DNA of 36,605 bases from an uncultured Oscillospiraceae bacterium (GTDB lineage: Bacteria > Bacillota > Clostridia > Oscillospirales > Oscillospiraceae): assembly GCA_934655935.1 (NCBI GenBank), contig CAKUHJ010000004.1, forward strand, positions 1-36,605, given 5' to 3'. Below the pieces are notes generated by a model that was not told the DNA's origin, searched no databases, and saw nothing but the letters and a program-made list of their open reading frames with translations. The position numbers were made by a program, and so were the translations under genes. Positions 24,884 to 32,261 of the stretch are shown here, piece after piece. Positions within the stretch are counted from its first letter, which is position 1. Every line of letters begins with the position of its first letter.

Positions 24884-25770
24884 TTCAGAAGCGGCGAGGC
24901 GAGAACCTCGGCATAGTCCGGCACGGAATCGGCCGCGCCGGGCCGCGTGACAGCCAGCGCGCTTGCCGCGCTGGCAAGGCGCAGCGCCTGCTCCGGCGGC
25001 AGAGCGTCCGCCGCGCCGCGCAGGAAAAAGCCGATGAAGGTATCGCCTGCGGCGGTGGTATCCACGGCGGAAACGCGGAAGGCAGGGCAGCGCACGCAGG
25101 TATCCTTGTCCGCGTAGACGCTGCCGTCCGTTCCGAGCGTCAGAATCAGCTTTGTCTCCGGGTACTGCGCGCGGAGCATCTGAATGATTCGATCGGGCTC
25201 TGTTTCTCCGGACAGGACGCCGCCCTCCACCTCGTTGACAATCAGCCACTCGACAAGCGAGAGGGGATAGCTCCGGATTTCCTCGCGGCAGGGCGCGGCG
25301 TTGAAGGCGATACGGAGGCCCTTTGCCGCAGCCTGCTTCATGATGTAGGGAATATTGTTGATTTCGTTCTGCAGGACCAGGATATCTCCGGCGCTAAAGT
25401 GCGCGAGAAGCTCGTCCACATAGGCTTCGGTGAACTGCTGGTTGGTGCCGCCGTAGAGAATGATGCAGTTCTGGCCGCTGCGGTCCACCTGAATGACGGC
25501 GTGGCCGTTTGCGCCCTCGCCCGGCCGCATCAGGCTGACGTCCACGCCCCGGGCCCGGAGCTTTTCCACCAGAAACAGCCCCTCCTGCCCGTAAAGGCCC
25601 GCGTGGAAGGTGAAAAGCCCCGCGCGCGCGAGCGCAACGGACTGGTTCAGCCCCTTTCCGCCGCAGCCGATGGTAAGCCGGCGGCAGGCGTTTGTTTCGC
25701 CGGGGCGGATAAAATGCTCCATCTGATACACATAGTCGATGTTCACGGAACCGATGTTCAAAACCTTCAT
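24880..25770 (-). CDS. PfkB-family sugar kinase (ribokinase-like)
   Basis: This 296-aa kinase has NIGSVNIDYVY, the first PfkB signature around GCGGKGLNQSVALARAG (33-49), LQNEINN, AFNAAPCREE, VNEVEGGVLSGE and the second signature VDTTAAGDTFIGFF with the catalytic Asp. The pattern is closest to ribokinase: the GGKGxNQ and NPAP-like elements are present. It transfers ATP phosphate to a sugar, probably ribose or a related pentose. The ATG at 25770 is preferred: AGGAG is 10 bases before it, while the upstream GTG at 25779 is too close to that site. Its stop overlaps the response-regulator start. Confidence 0.87.
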   Translation of the reverse strand: MKVLNIGSVNIDYVYQMEHFIRPGETNACRRLTIGCGGKGLNQSVALARAGLFTFHAGLYGQEGLFLVEKLRARGVDVSLMRPGEGANGHAVIQVDRSGQNCIILYGGTNQQFTEAYVDELLAHFSAGDILVLQNEINNIPYIMKQAAAKGLRIAFNAAPCREEIRSYPLSLVEWLIVNEVEGGVLSGETEPDRIIQMLRAQYPETKLILTLGTDGSVYADKDTCVRCPAFRVSAVDTTAAGDTFIGFFLRGAADALPPEQALRLASAASALAVTRPGAADSVPDYAEVLASPLLK

Positions 25771-25806
25771 GTTCTGCACGCTCCTGTCGGTGTGGTCTTC
25801 GGCTCT

Positions 25807-25835
25807 ATTATAATGCGTGCGGGGAAAACCTGCAA
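25807..25835 (-). promoter_or_regulatory. Promoter of the PfkB kinase-two-component operon
   Basis: On the - strand TTGCAG (25830-25835) and a perfect TATAAT (25807-25812) are 17 bp apart. There is no terminator in the short gap after the DUF4153-type gene, so read-through is also possible. Confidence 0.8.
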
Positions 25836-25851
25836 GTGCCAGGACCGGAAA

Positions 25852-27195
25852 TCAGACCAGGTGCAGCAGCGCCAGCGTCAGCGCGCAGATTTTCAGCCAC
25901 AGGGAAAAGCCGCGCCTTCGGAAAAGAAGCGTCCGCCCCGCCAGAACGCAGCCCAGGCTCAGCGCGAAGATCATCCACATGGACTGCAGGCGCTTCGGCG
26001 TAAAGCCGTAGATGGAGATATAGAGCGTGAGCTTGGAGAGCGCGACGGCGGCAAACAGCAGGCTCTGCGCCAGCAGGACCAGCAGCATGACGCCAAGCGC
26101 TTTTTTTCGCCCGGAGGGGACCTGGCGGCAGGCCGTGATGAGGAAGAAGAGCGCAAAGTTTACCGCCATGACCCGGCAGAGCTCAAAAAAGCCCTGGCGC
26201 GCATAGGCTGCGGCGGAGAAGCCCGCAGGAAGCGTTCCGGAGAACGCACCGAACAGGTAGCGTCCCTGGACGGCAAAGAAGACAAGGTAGACCGCCGTGA
26301 ACACGCCGAGAATCGCAAGGCAGACGCCGTCCGGAAGCTGGTGCAGGCGGGAAAGGCGCGCCTCGGCGCGCGCGCCCTGCGCCAGAAGCTCTGCAGGCGC
26401 CTTCCGGTTAAGCCCGGCAAGAAGGCCGAAGACGTATGCGCCCACAGGCAGGCTGAGCATCAGCCGAAGCAGGAACGTCCAGCCCTCAAAATGAATTGAA
26501 AACACAGAGCGGAGGGAGGAAAAGAGCGCCGCGAAGGCGTCGTCCGCGCTGGAGAGGCTTCCGATGGCGACGGCAAGAAGCACAGCTGCGGCCAGAATGA
26601 CCGGCACACAGACAGCCGCCCGTGCGCGGCCCTTTTTTGCAGGCTCTGCCTCGCGCGGCGCGCGGCAGAGCGCGCAGCGGATGCGGAGAAAGAAATTTCC
26701 AAACGGCACAAGCAGCAGCGCGTTTGCCGCGTCCAGCGGCGCAAGCCAGCCGTTCCGGTTCAGCTGCAGCCGTCCGGAGCGCTCCACAGCCCAGACGATC
26801 GCGAAGACGTGCAGAATCAGCAGCGACAGGAAAAACGGTACGGCATGCTCCGGATGACCGTCCACCTTGAGAAAGGAAAAGTTTGTTTCGCCCTGAACGG
26901 CCAGGCAGACGAGAACCGTCAGCGTGCAGAAAAGCCAGAGTACGCTCGCCTTTGACCTTGGCGCTGCGCGGAACAGGTACGCACCCAGCGCAAAAAAGCC
27001 CAGCGCGAAGGCAAGCATCCAGAGCATCGGGTGGTAGGAATCTGTCAGGGCCACCGCGTAGCAGAAGGCCATGGGATAGGCGCACAGCGCGGCGATTTTT
27101 TCTGTTTTCGAGGCGGAAAAGGGCGGCTTTTGCGGTAAAATGGGCGCAGAGGGCTGCGCCTCGCCGCTCTGGGCGGCGCGGAAGGATTCGTCCAT
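25852..27195 (-). CDS. DUF4153/DUF4173-type multi-pass membrane protein
   Basis: The 447 residues begin with a soluble Pro/Ala-rich tail (1-30), followed by about ten to twelve hydrophobic segments (for example IAALCAYPMAFCYAVAL, MLWMLAFALGFFALGAYLF, AAVCVPVILAAAVLLAVAIG, ILGVFTAVYLVFFAVQ). The FEGWTFLLRLMLSLPVGAYVFGLL stretch and the neighbourhood (DUF2975-type protein and YozG-like regulator) support a DUF4153/DUF4173 family member. Function unknown. AAGGAGG precedes the ATG, which lies 2 bases after the regulator's stop. Confidence 0.75.
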   Translation of the reverse strand: MDESFRAAQSGEAQPSAPILPQKPPFSASKTEKIAALCAYPMAFCYAVALTDSYHPMLWMLAFALGFFALGAYLFRAAPRSKASVLWLFCTLTVLVCLAVQGETNFSFLKVDGHPEHAVPFFLSLLILHVFAIVWAVERSGRLQLNRNGWLAPLDAANALLLVPFGNFFLRIRCALCRAPREAEPAKKGRARAAVCVPVILAAAVLLAVAIGSLSSADDAFAALFSSLRSVFSIHFEGWTFLLRLMLSLPVGAYVFGLLAGLNRKAPAELLAQGARAEARLSRLHQLPDGVCLAILGVFTAVYLVFFAVQGRYLFGAFSGTLPAGFSAAAYARQGFFELCRVMAVNFALFFLITACRQVPSGRKKALGVMLLVLLAQSLLFAAVALSKLTLYISIYGFTPKRLQSMWMIFALSLGCVLAGRTLLFRRRGFSLWLKICALTLALLHLV

Positions 27196-27197
27196 GT

Positions 27198-27404
27198 TCA
27201 GTCCTCCTTATATTCCAGCAGATCTCCCGGCTGGCACTGCAGCTCCCGGCACAGCGCCATCAGCGTGGAGAAACGGATGGCCTTGGCCTTGTTGTTCTTG
27301 AGGATGGAAAGATTTGCGGGCGTGATGCCGATGCGCTCGGCAAGCTCACCGGCGGAAATCTTCCGTTTGGCCATCATGACGTCAAGATTGATGATGATTT
27401 CCAT
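27198..27404 (-). CDS. Small Cro/C1-type regulator, YozG-like
   Basis: The 68 residues form a single helix-turn-helix domain: RKISAGELAERIGITPANLSILKNNKAKAIRFSTL, ending CQPGDLLEYKED. This exact form is the small HTH protein commonly paired with DUF2975-type membrane proteins (B. subtilis YozG group). It sits 11 bases after the DUF2975-type gene. It probably autoregulates the operon through the palindrome at 27919-27949. Confidence 0.88.
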   Translation of the reverse strand: MEIIINLDVMMAKRKISAGELAERIGITPANLSILKNNKAKAIRFSTLMALCRELQCQPGDLLEYKED

Positions 27405-27415
27405 AGGCCGCCCTC

Positions 27416-27874
27416 TCAGACCGTGAAGTCCAGCTCAGACTTCATGGAGATGGCCTCGGCAAAAATGTTTTTGACGATCCGCACAATGAGCGCCATGAAG
27501 CCCGCCGCCACGCCCAGCGCAGCGAAGGGCAGATAGTATGCGCAGCTGAGCAGGCACAGCGCGCCCGCGCCCACGCAGTCCCAGCTGACCGCGCGCAGAA
27601 GGCGGACGTTTTCCGCCTCAAATACGCGCTGCGCCCGCAGGTTCCGCAGCAGCCTCCATAAATGCGCCAGAAGAAGCCAGCCAAACACGCTGCACAGGTA
27701 AATTGTGACCATCATGCACACGCCAAGCTGCCACGGCATCCCGCGAAGGCGCGTGAACCAGCCGACAGCCCAGTAGCAGCCGATATCCAGCGCCAGCAGG
27801 CACGCGGCAAACAGCCCGATGCAGCATTGGGACAGGACAATGGAGCGGTCCTTATTCCAGTTCAAAGCCGTCAC
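27416..27874 (-). CDS. DUF2975-type membrane protein
   Basis: The protein has about 150 residues with four membrane helices (IVLSQCCIGLFAACLLALDIGCYWAV, QLGVCMMVTIYLCSVFGWLLLAHLW, LCLLSCAYYLPFAALGV, AAGFMALIVRIVKNIFA) and a central RNLRAQRVFEAENVRLLRAVSWDCVGAG loop, matching DUF2975. The start is uncertain: GTG at 27874 leaves only one base after AAAGGA, whereas TTG at 27865 (MNWNKDRS) has a normal 10-base spacing and may be the real start. Function unknown; first gene of the operon. Confidence 0.8.
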   Translation of the reverse strand: MTALNWNKDRSIVLSQCCIGLFAACLLALDIGCYWAVGWFTRLRGMPWQLGVCMMVTIYLCSVFGWLLLAHLWRLLRNLRAQRVFEAENVRLLRAVSWDCVGAGALCLLSCAYYLPFAALGVAAGFMALIVRIVKNIFAEAISMKSELDFTV

Positions 27875-27889
27875 ATCCTTTCTGCTGCC

Positions 27890-27918
27890 AGTGTAGCAGG
27901 AGAAACATTGAATGTCAA
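27890..27918 (-). promoter_or_regulatory. Promoter of the DUF2975-regulator-DUF4153 operon
   Basis: On the - strand a perfect TTGACA (27913-27918) and TACACT (27890-27895) are 17 bp apart, directly next to the palindrome at 27919-27949. Confidence 0.82.
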
Positions 27919-27949
27919 GAATTTTTTATCGAAAAACGATAAAAAATTC
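27919..27949. promoter_or_regulatory. Palindromic operator candidate upstream of the DUF2975-type gene
   Basis: GAATTTTTTATCG (27919-27931) and its perfect reverse complement (27937-27949) flank AAAAA. It abuts the -35, so a bound protein could activate or repress. The core TATCG-N5-CGATA is the likely site of the YozG-like regulator. Confidence 0.6.
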
Positions 27950-27999
27950 ACGAGGAACAGAACGAGCAGAAATGGGAACTCCGGCGGCGCGTCCGCACG

Positions 28000-28051
28000 C
28001 AACCGGCGGTTGAGACGCACGGACAAAGCGGAGCTCAACCTGCGGTTGAGA
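28000..28051. repeat. Two direct copies of a CAACC-N3-GGTTG dyad
   Basis: CAACCGGCGGTTGAGA (28000-28015) and CAACCTGCGGTTGAGA (28036-28051) differ by one base, lie 36 bp apart and are each dyad-symmetric. They lie upstream of the HTH-repeat gene promoter. They could be tandem protein sites or RNA hairpins. Confidence 0.55.
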
Positions 28052-28080
28052 GAAAAATGCAAAAATCAACCAATATTTGA

Positions 28081-28109
28081 TTGCTTTTCCGGAAAAGCGC
28101 GCATATGAT
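28081..28109 (+). promoter_or_regulatory. Promoter with internal palindrome for the HTH-repeat protein
   Basis: TTGCTT (28081-28086) and TATGAT (28104-28109) are 17 bp apart. The perfect palindrome GCTTTTCCGGAAAAGC (28083-28098) overlaps the -35 and spacer, so autoregulation by the encoded HTH protein is plausible. Confidence 0.65.
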
Positions 28110-28163
28110 ATGACCATAAGTTGCGGCAACAAAAAAGAATGCATAATGCATGGAGGTCAGAAT

Positions 28164-29051
28164 ATGAAAGACTTTTCAGAACGTATCGGCACGGCACGCA
28201 GAGAAGCGGCCATGACGCAGGAGCAGCTGGCGCAGGAGCTTGGCGTGAGCGCGCAGGCCGTCAGCAAATGGGAAAACGGGCAGAGCTACCCAGATATTAC
28301 GCTGCTGCCAAAGCTGGCGGCGCTGTTCCGCTGCAGCGTGGACGAGCTGCTGGGCTGCGGCGGCGCGGCGGACGGAGAAGCGCGCAGCGAGCTCCGGCTT
28401 CCCTGGGCGGACGATCCCGGGACACTTCACGCGGTGCTCTTTGCCGGGCACACGCTCATCGGCGCGCAGGACGTGACAAACTGCCCGGAAGCCAGCCGGA
28501 TCAGCTTCGAATACGAGGGCGAGGCGCTTTCCATTCAGTCCGTGTTTTCCGTGCAGTGCGACAGCGTACAGGGCGATGTGAAGGCGGGCGGCGGCGTCAC
28601 GTGCGACAGCATCGGCGGAAGCGTCCAGGCGGGCGGCGGCGTCAACTGCGACAGCGTCGGCGGAAGCGTGGAGGCGGGCGGCGGCGTCAACTGCGACGAT
28701 GTCGCGGGCAACGTCGCCGCAAGCGGCAGCGTGACCTGCGGGGACGTCGGCGGAAGCGTCCAGGCGGGCGGATCGCTGAGCTGCGGCCAGGTGCAAAAAA
28801 ACGCGGCCTGCGGCGGCGCGGCGGAAGGCTTTCGCTTTGAAGCGGGCGCGGGCCGCCGCAGCAGACGCCAGAGCTTTCATATTGACAGCCCGGAGCTGGA
28901 GCGCTCCGTCGGCGCGTTCAGCAGAAAAATCAGCGAGCTCGGGCGGCAGCTCGGCGATGAATTCGGCCGCGCGTTTACAGAGAATACGCAGTCCGAAGCG
29001 GAGAAGCCGCAGCAAGAGCCTGCGCCGCCGGCCTCTGAGGAAAACCGGTAA
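28164..29051 (+). CDS. Cro/C1-type HTH protein with 15-residue Gly-rich repeats (295 aa)
   Basis: ATG 28164 follows TGGAGG; upstream in-frame starts have no such site. Residues 1-70 are an XRE/Cro-type HTH (RIGTARREAAMTQEQLAQELGVSAQAVSKWENG, DITLLPKLAALFRCSVDELLG). Residues about 110-135 are a short strand region (ISFEYEGEALSIQSVFSVQ). Residues about 135-220 contain about five 15-residue repeats of the form VxCDSVGGSVQAGGG, suggestive of a bactofilin-like or beta-helical polymer-forming stack. A hydrophilic, charged tail follows (SRKISELGRQLGDEF). No membrane segment is visible. I know related HTH-plus-repeat proteins occur in Clostridia but not their function. Confidence 0.82.
   Translation: MKDFSERIGTARREAAMTQEQLAQELGVSAQAVSKWENGQSYPDITLLPKLAALFRCSVDELLGCGGAADGEARSELRLPWADDPGTLHAVLFAGHTLIGAQDVTNCPEASRISFEYEGEALSIQSVFSVQCDSVQGDVKAGGGVTCDSIGGSVQAGGGVNCDSVGGSVEAGGGVNCDDVAGNVAASGSVTCGDVGGSVQAGGSLSCGQVQKNAACGGAAEGFRFEAGAGRRSRRQSFHIDSPELERSVGAFSRKISELGRQLGDEFGRAFTENTQSEAEKPQQEPAPPASEENR
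28570..28800 (+). repeat. 45-bp in-gene tandem repeats
   Basis: About five imperfect 45-base units encode the 15-residue Gly/Ser/Val repeats; the two middle units share long identical runs around GGCGGCGTCAACTGCGAC. Recombination could change copy number without a frameshift. Confidence 0.7.
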
Positions 29052-29095
29052 AGCGGCGGCCTCCGGCAAAAACAGAAAAATTTTTGGCAAAACAG

Positions 29096-29124
29096 TTGAG
29101 TCTTTTCCGCTTTCGTTGTATAAT
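29096..29124 (+). promoter_or_regulatory. Promoter of pta
   Basis: TTGAGT (29096-29101) and TATAAT (29119-29124) are 17 bp apart. The leader has a small hairpin TGCGG-TAAA-CCGCA (29139-29152) just before the GGAGGG ribosome site. Confidence 0.85.
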
Positions 29125-29174
29125 CCAAAATAGAATATTGCGGTAAACCGCAGCTATGGAGGGATCAGCAAGCT

Positions 29175-30191
29175 ATGTTTACAAAACTGCTTGACGCACT
29201 GAAGGCCACGCGCCGTACAATTGTCTTTACCGAGGGCCCCGACGCCCGTATTCTGGAGGCCGCGGACCGTCTTCTGAAGGAAAACCTGATGGACGTCATT
29301 CTCATCGGCAATGAGGCCGAGGTCAAGGCTGCCGCGGAAAAGGGCGGCTTCTGCATCTGCAGGGCGCAGATCATCGATCCGGCCGCCTATGCCGGCATGG
29401 ATGAGATGGTCGCGAAGATGGTGGAGCTCCGCAAGGGCAAGATGAGCGAGGAAGAGTGCCGCGCGGCGCTTTCCAAGGGCAACTACTTCGGCACCATGCT
29501 CGTGAAGCTGGGCAAGGCCGACGCGCTTCTGGGCGGCGCGACCTACTCCACCGCCGATACGGTCCGTCCGGCGCTGCAGCTGGTCAAGACGAAGAAGGGT
29601 GCGCATCTGGTCTCCTCCTCCTTCATCCTGTTCCGGAAGGACAAGGACGGCAACGACGAGAAGTACTGCATGGGCGACTGCGCCATCAACATCGACTATC
29701 CCGACACGCTCGACAAGACCACCGGCGAGATCGTCTTCTCCGGCGCGCAGAAGCTGGCGGAGGTTGCCGTTGAGTCTGCGCGTACGGCGGCCTTCTTCGG
29801 CATTGATCCGAAGGTTGCGCTGCTGTCCTTCTCCACGAAGGGCTCCGGCAAGGGCGGCACGGTGAAGCTCAGCCACGACGCGACCATCGAAGCGCAGAAG
29901 CTTGCCCCCGAGCTTGCCATCGATGGCGAAATGCAGTTTGACGCGGCGGTGTCTCCCGTTGTCGGCCAGCTGAAGTTCCCCGGCTCCAAGGTTGCGGGCT
30001 ATGCCAACACCTTTATCTTCCCGTGCATCGAGGCGGGCAACATCGGCTATAAGATTGCGCAGAGGCTGGGCGGCTTTGAGGCCTACGGCCCGATTCTGCA
30101 GGGTCTGAACGCGCCCATCAACGACCTTTCCCGCGGCTGCAATGCCGACGAGGTCTATAAGATGGCCATCATCACGGCCGGTATGGCCTGA
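29175..30191 (+). CDS. pta: Phosphate acetyltransferase
   Basis: The 338-aa protein has family landmarks: IVFTEGPDARILEAADRL near the start, the GGATYSTADTVRPALQLVKTKKGAHLVSS block, FFGIDPKVALLSFSTKGSGKGG, and the C-terminal DLSRGCNADEVYKMAIITA motif. It interconverts acetyl-CoA and phosphate with acetyl phosphate and CoA, leading with acetate kinase to ATP and acetate. Length matches the short, single-domain Pta. It has its own strong promoter and is followed by a terminator. This is core fermentative metabolism and no acetate kinase gene lies beside it in the window. Confidence 0.94.
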   Translation: MFTKLLDALKATRRTIVFTEGPDARILEAADRLLKENLMDVILIGNEAEVKAAAEKGGFCICRAQIIDPAAYAGMDEMVAKMVELRKGKMSEEECRAALSKGNYFGTMLVKLGKADALLGGATYSTADTVRPALQLVKTKKGAHLVSSSFILFRKDKDGNDEKYCMGDCAINIDYPDTLDKTTGEIVFSGAQKLAEVAVESARTAAFFGIDPKVALLSFSTKGSGKGGTVKLSHDATIEAQKLAPELAIDGEMQFDAAVSPVVGQLKFPGSKVAGYANTFIFPCIEAGNIGYKIAQRLGGFEAYGPILQGLNAPINDLSRGCNADEVYKMAIITAGMA

Positions 30192-30221
30192 GCCGGTCCT
30201 GCACACGCCTGAAAAGCTTAT

Positions 30222-30252
30222 GGGGATGCCGCGCGGCGGCATCCCCGATTTT
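30222..30252 (+). terminator. Terminator after pta
   Basis: Perfect 11-bp stem GGGGATGCCGC (30222-30232) with GCGGCATCCCC (30236-30246), followed by GATTTT. The short T run may allow partial read-through into the MATE gene, for which I see no separate strong promoter. Confidence 0.75.
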
Positions 30253-30272
30253 GCCCTTTCTGGAGGAACGCA

Positions 30273-31688
30273 ATGAAATGGAGTAAATATCTTGGTGACA
30301 GAACCTTCTGGCGCGTGACGCTTGCGCTGGCCGTCCCGGTGGCGCTGCAGAATGTGCTGACAAGCTCCTTCCAGCTGGTTGATACTATGATGGTTTCAAG
30401 GCTGGGGGACGTGGCGCTCTCGTCCGTCGGTATGGCCGCGCAATGGGGCTGGCTGTGCGGAATTGTCGGCTTTGGCCTGAGCTCCGGCATGAGCGTCTTT
30501 ATCTCGCAGTATTGGGGCGTCAAGGACCTCAAGGGTATCCGGCGTGTGCTCGGAATGGGCGTTCTGACGTGCCTGGCGATTTCCCTGGCATTTTTGCTGA
30601 CGGCAAGGCTGGCACCGCGGTGGGTGCTGGGCCTGTTCAATGAGGACGAGGCGGTCATTGCCTCAGGATGTGAGTATCTGCGCATTGTCTGCTATTCCTA
30701 TCCGGCGGTTGCACTGACCGGCGTTTTGTGTACGGTGCTGCGCAACACGGAGCATGTCCGGCTGCCGCTTTACGTGTCGGTTGTGACCACGATTGCAAAC
30801 GCCTTTGTGGACTACGGCCTGATTTTCGGCGCGTTCGGCATGCCGCGGCTCGGCATTGCCGGCGCGGCGCTGGCGACGTGCATTTCCTCCTGGCTGGGGC
30901 CGGCGCTGATTCTGCTGTTTTCCTGCTTTGAAAAGAACCTGCTGATCGGCCCGGTGCGGGAGCTGTTTGCGTTCGGGCTCAGGAATCTCGGCATTTTCTA
31001 TGGCCGTGCGATGCCGGTGGTTCTGAATGAGGGGCTCTGGGCGCTCGGCATGATGATCATCAACATGATCTATGCGAACCTCGGCTATGAGTACTACGCG
31101 GGCATGACCATTTTCAAGACCTTCTCGGAGCTTGCGTTCTCGTTCTATGTCGGCATGTGCAATTCGTGCGTCATCATGGTCGGCAAGTCCATCGGGCAGG
31201 GGAAAATCCGCCGGGGTGTGGACGACGCCATGCGCTTTGCCGTCCTGATTCCGCTGATGGGGCTTGTGATCGGCGGGGTGATGGTCCTGCTGCGCCATCC
31301 GCTGATCTCCATTTTCTCCACCGGCAGCAGTCTGTCCCAGCTGACGTTGGACACGGCGCTGGCGGTTACGGTGTTCTGCTCGCTGGAGACCTGCTTCCGC
31401 AACGTCTCGTATGTACAGGTTGTGGGGGTATTCCGCTCCGGCGGCGACACGCTCTGCGGTATGATCTACGATATGACAAGCCTGTGGCTCATTGCCATTC
31501 CGCTGACCTATCTGGCCGCGAACGTTCTGAAGCTGCCGTTCATCGCGGTGGTGGCGGTTGCGTATCTGGCGGAGGATATTCCAAAATGTATCGAGTGCAT
31601 CTGCCATTTCCTGAGCTTCAAGTGGCTCCGTCCGGTTACTGAGGAGGGGCGCGCCGGCCTTGCCGCCTATCTGCAGAAAGAGGACTAA
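30273..31688 (+). CDS. MATE-family multidrug/cation exporter
   Basis: The 471 residues show twelve hydrophobic segments in two pseudo-repeats, beginning ALAVPVALQNVLTSSFQLVDTMMVSRLGDVALSSVGMA, the classic MATE first-helix pattern, with a matching second half (PVVLNEGLWALGMMIINMIYANLGYEYYAGMTI). MATE proteins export drugs or metabolites against Na+ or H+. The start follows TGGAGG. Substrate unknown. Confidence 0.93.
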   Translation: MKWSKYLGDRTFWRVTLALAVPVALQNVLTSSFQLVDTMMVSRLGDVALSSVGMAAQWGWLCGIVGFGLSSGMSVFISQYWGVKDLKGIRRVLGMGVLTCLAISLAFLLTARLAPRWVLGLFNEDEAVIASGCEYLRIVCYSYPAVALTGVLCTVLRNTEHVRLPLYVSVVTTIANAFVDYGLIFGAFGMPRLGIAGAALATCISSWLGPALILLFSCFEKNLLIGPVRELFAFGLRNLGIFYGRAMPVVLNEGLWALGMMIINMIYANLGYEYYAGMTIFKTFSELAFSFYVGMCNSCVIMVGKSIGQGKIRRGVDDAMRFAVLIPLMGLVIGGVMVLLRHPLISIFSTGSSLSQLTLDTALAVTVFCSLETCFRNVSYVQVVGVFRSGGDTLCGMIYDMTSLWLIAIPLTYLAANVLKLPFIAVVAVAYLAEDIPKCIECICHFLSFKWLRPVTEEGRAGLAAYLQKED

Positions 31689-31691
31689 AAT

Positions 31692-31736
31692 CAGCCGCCA
31701 GTCTCAAACAGAGGCTGGCGGCTGCGGTTATTTTTC
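31692..31736. terminator. Bidirectional terminator between MATE exporter and FTR-like gene
   Basis: 14-bp stem with one G-T pair (31692-31705 with 31711-31724, loop AAACA), followed on the + strand by GGTTATTTTT and on the - strand by ATTTTAG. The gene on the - strand ends at 31728, partly inside. Confidence 0.87.
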
Positions 31737-31925
31737 CTTATAATAGAGCATGCAGTGGCAGTAGCCTTCGAAATTAGGGTCCTTGATCTGCCTGCGGAAC
31801 TCCTCGCACATACATTTGTTTTCCTCGGTCCGCGCGAGCCGGCACGGGCAGTAGCCGCCGGTGCGGGCCAGCCCGTCCTTGATTTTTTTCACGATTGCCT
31901 CGTCCGGATTGAGTCTGACCTTCAA
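31728..31925 (-). CDS. Ferredoxin:thioredoxin reductase catalytic-chain-like small protein
   Basis: In this 65-aa protein the six cysteines occur in CPC (26-28), CMC (38-40) and CHC (56-58), in the context GGYCPCRLA, NKCMCEEFRRQI, EGYCHCMLYY. This is the FTR catalytic beta-chain signature. The FTR catalytic chain uses a [4Fe-4S] cluster beside a disulfide to reduce thioredoxin with ferredoxin electrons. In the cyanobacterial enzyme the three motifs are separated by 16 and 8 residues; here by 9 and 15, the same total of 24. The ATG overlaps the thioredoxin stop as ATGA, so the two are coupled. I see no variable alpha-chain gene, so partner use is inferred. Confidence 0.85.
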   Translation of the reverse strand: MKVRLNPDEAIVKKIKDGLARTGGYCPCRLARTEENKCMCEEFRRQIKDPNFEGYCHCMLYYKEK

Positions 31926-32233
31926 AGCGCCGCCTCCAGCTCCTGCCGGAGCGCGTCCTTCTCCCGGTAGCCGACCAGACGCTTGACAACCGTGCCGTTT
32001 TTGACCAGCAGCAGCGTCGGAATGGACTCCACGCCGTATTCTATGGCCAGCTCTCGCTGCTCATCCACATCGGCCTTGCAGAACTTGTACTGCGGAAGCT
32101 CGCGGTCCAGCTCCTCCACGATGGGCGAGAGCATCATGCACGGGCCGCACCAGCCGGCCCAGAAGTCGACAATGGCGGGAGTTTTGCTGCTCAGAACCTC
32201 CTGCGCGAAATTTTCCTTGGTAATGACCGTCAT
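31922..32233 (-). CDS. trxA: Thioredoxin
   Basis: The 103-aa protein has the complete redox site FWAGWCGPCMML (C29, C32), the buried Asp in IVDFW, and the cis-Pro in SIPTLLLV. It is a cytosolic protein disulfide reductant. Its start has AGGAGG 9 bases upstream. Coupled downstream gene encodes an FTR-like protein, so it may receive electrons from ferredoxin instead of, or as well as, NADPH-thioredoxin reductase. A repeat element ends about 29 bases before the start codon, so its promoter may lie in or at the edge of that repeat. Confidence 0.95.
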   Translation of the reverse strand: MTVITKENFAQEVLSSKTPAIVDFWAGWCGPCMMLSPIVEELDRELPQYKFCKADVDEQRELAIEYGVESIPTLLLVKNGTVVKRLVGYREKDALRQELEAAL

Positions 32234-32261
32234 GACACAGGTCCTCCTGACGTTTTTATTT

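Noticed and set aside
28570..28800. Regular repeats considered as a CRISPR array
   Set aside because: The repeats are 45-base units with no variable spacers, in frame in a coding sequence, and no cas genes are nearby.
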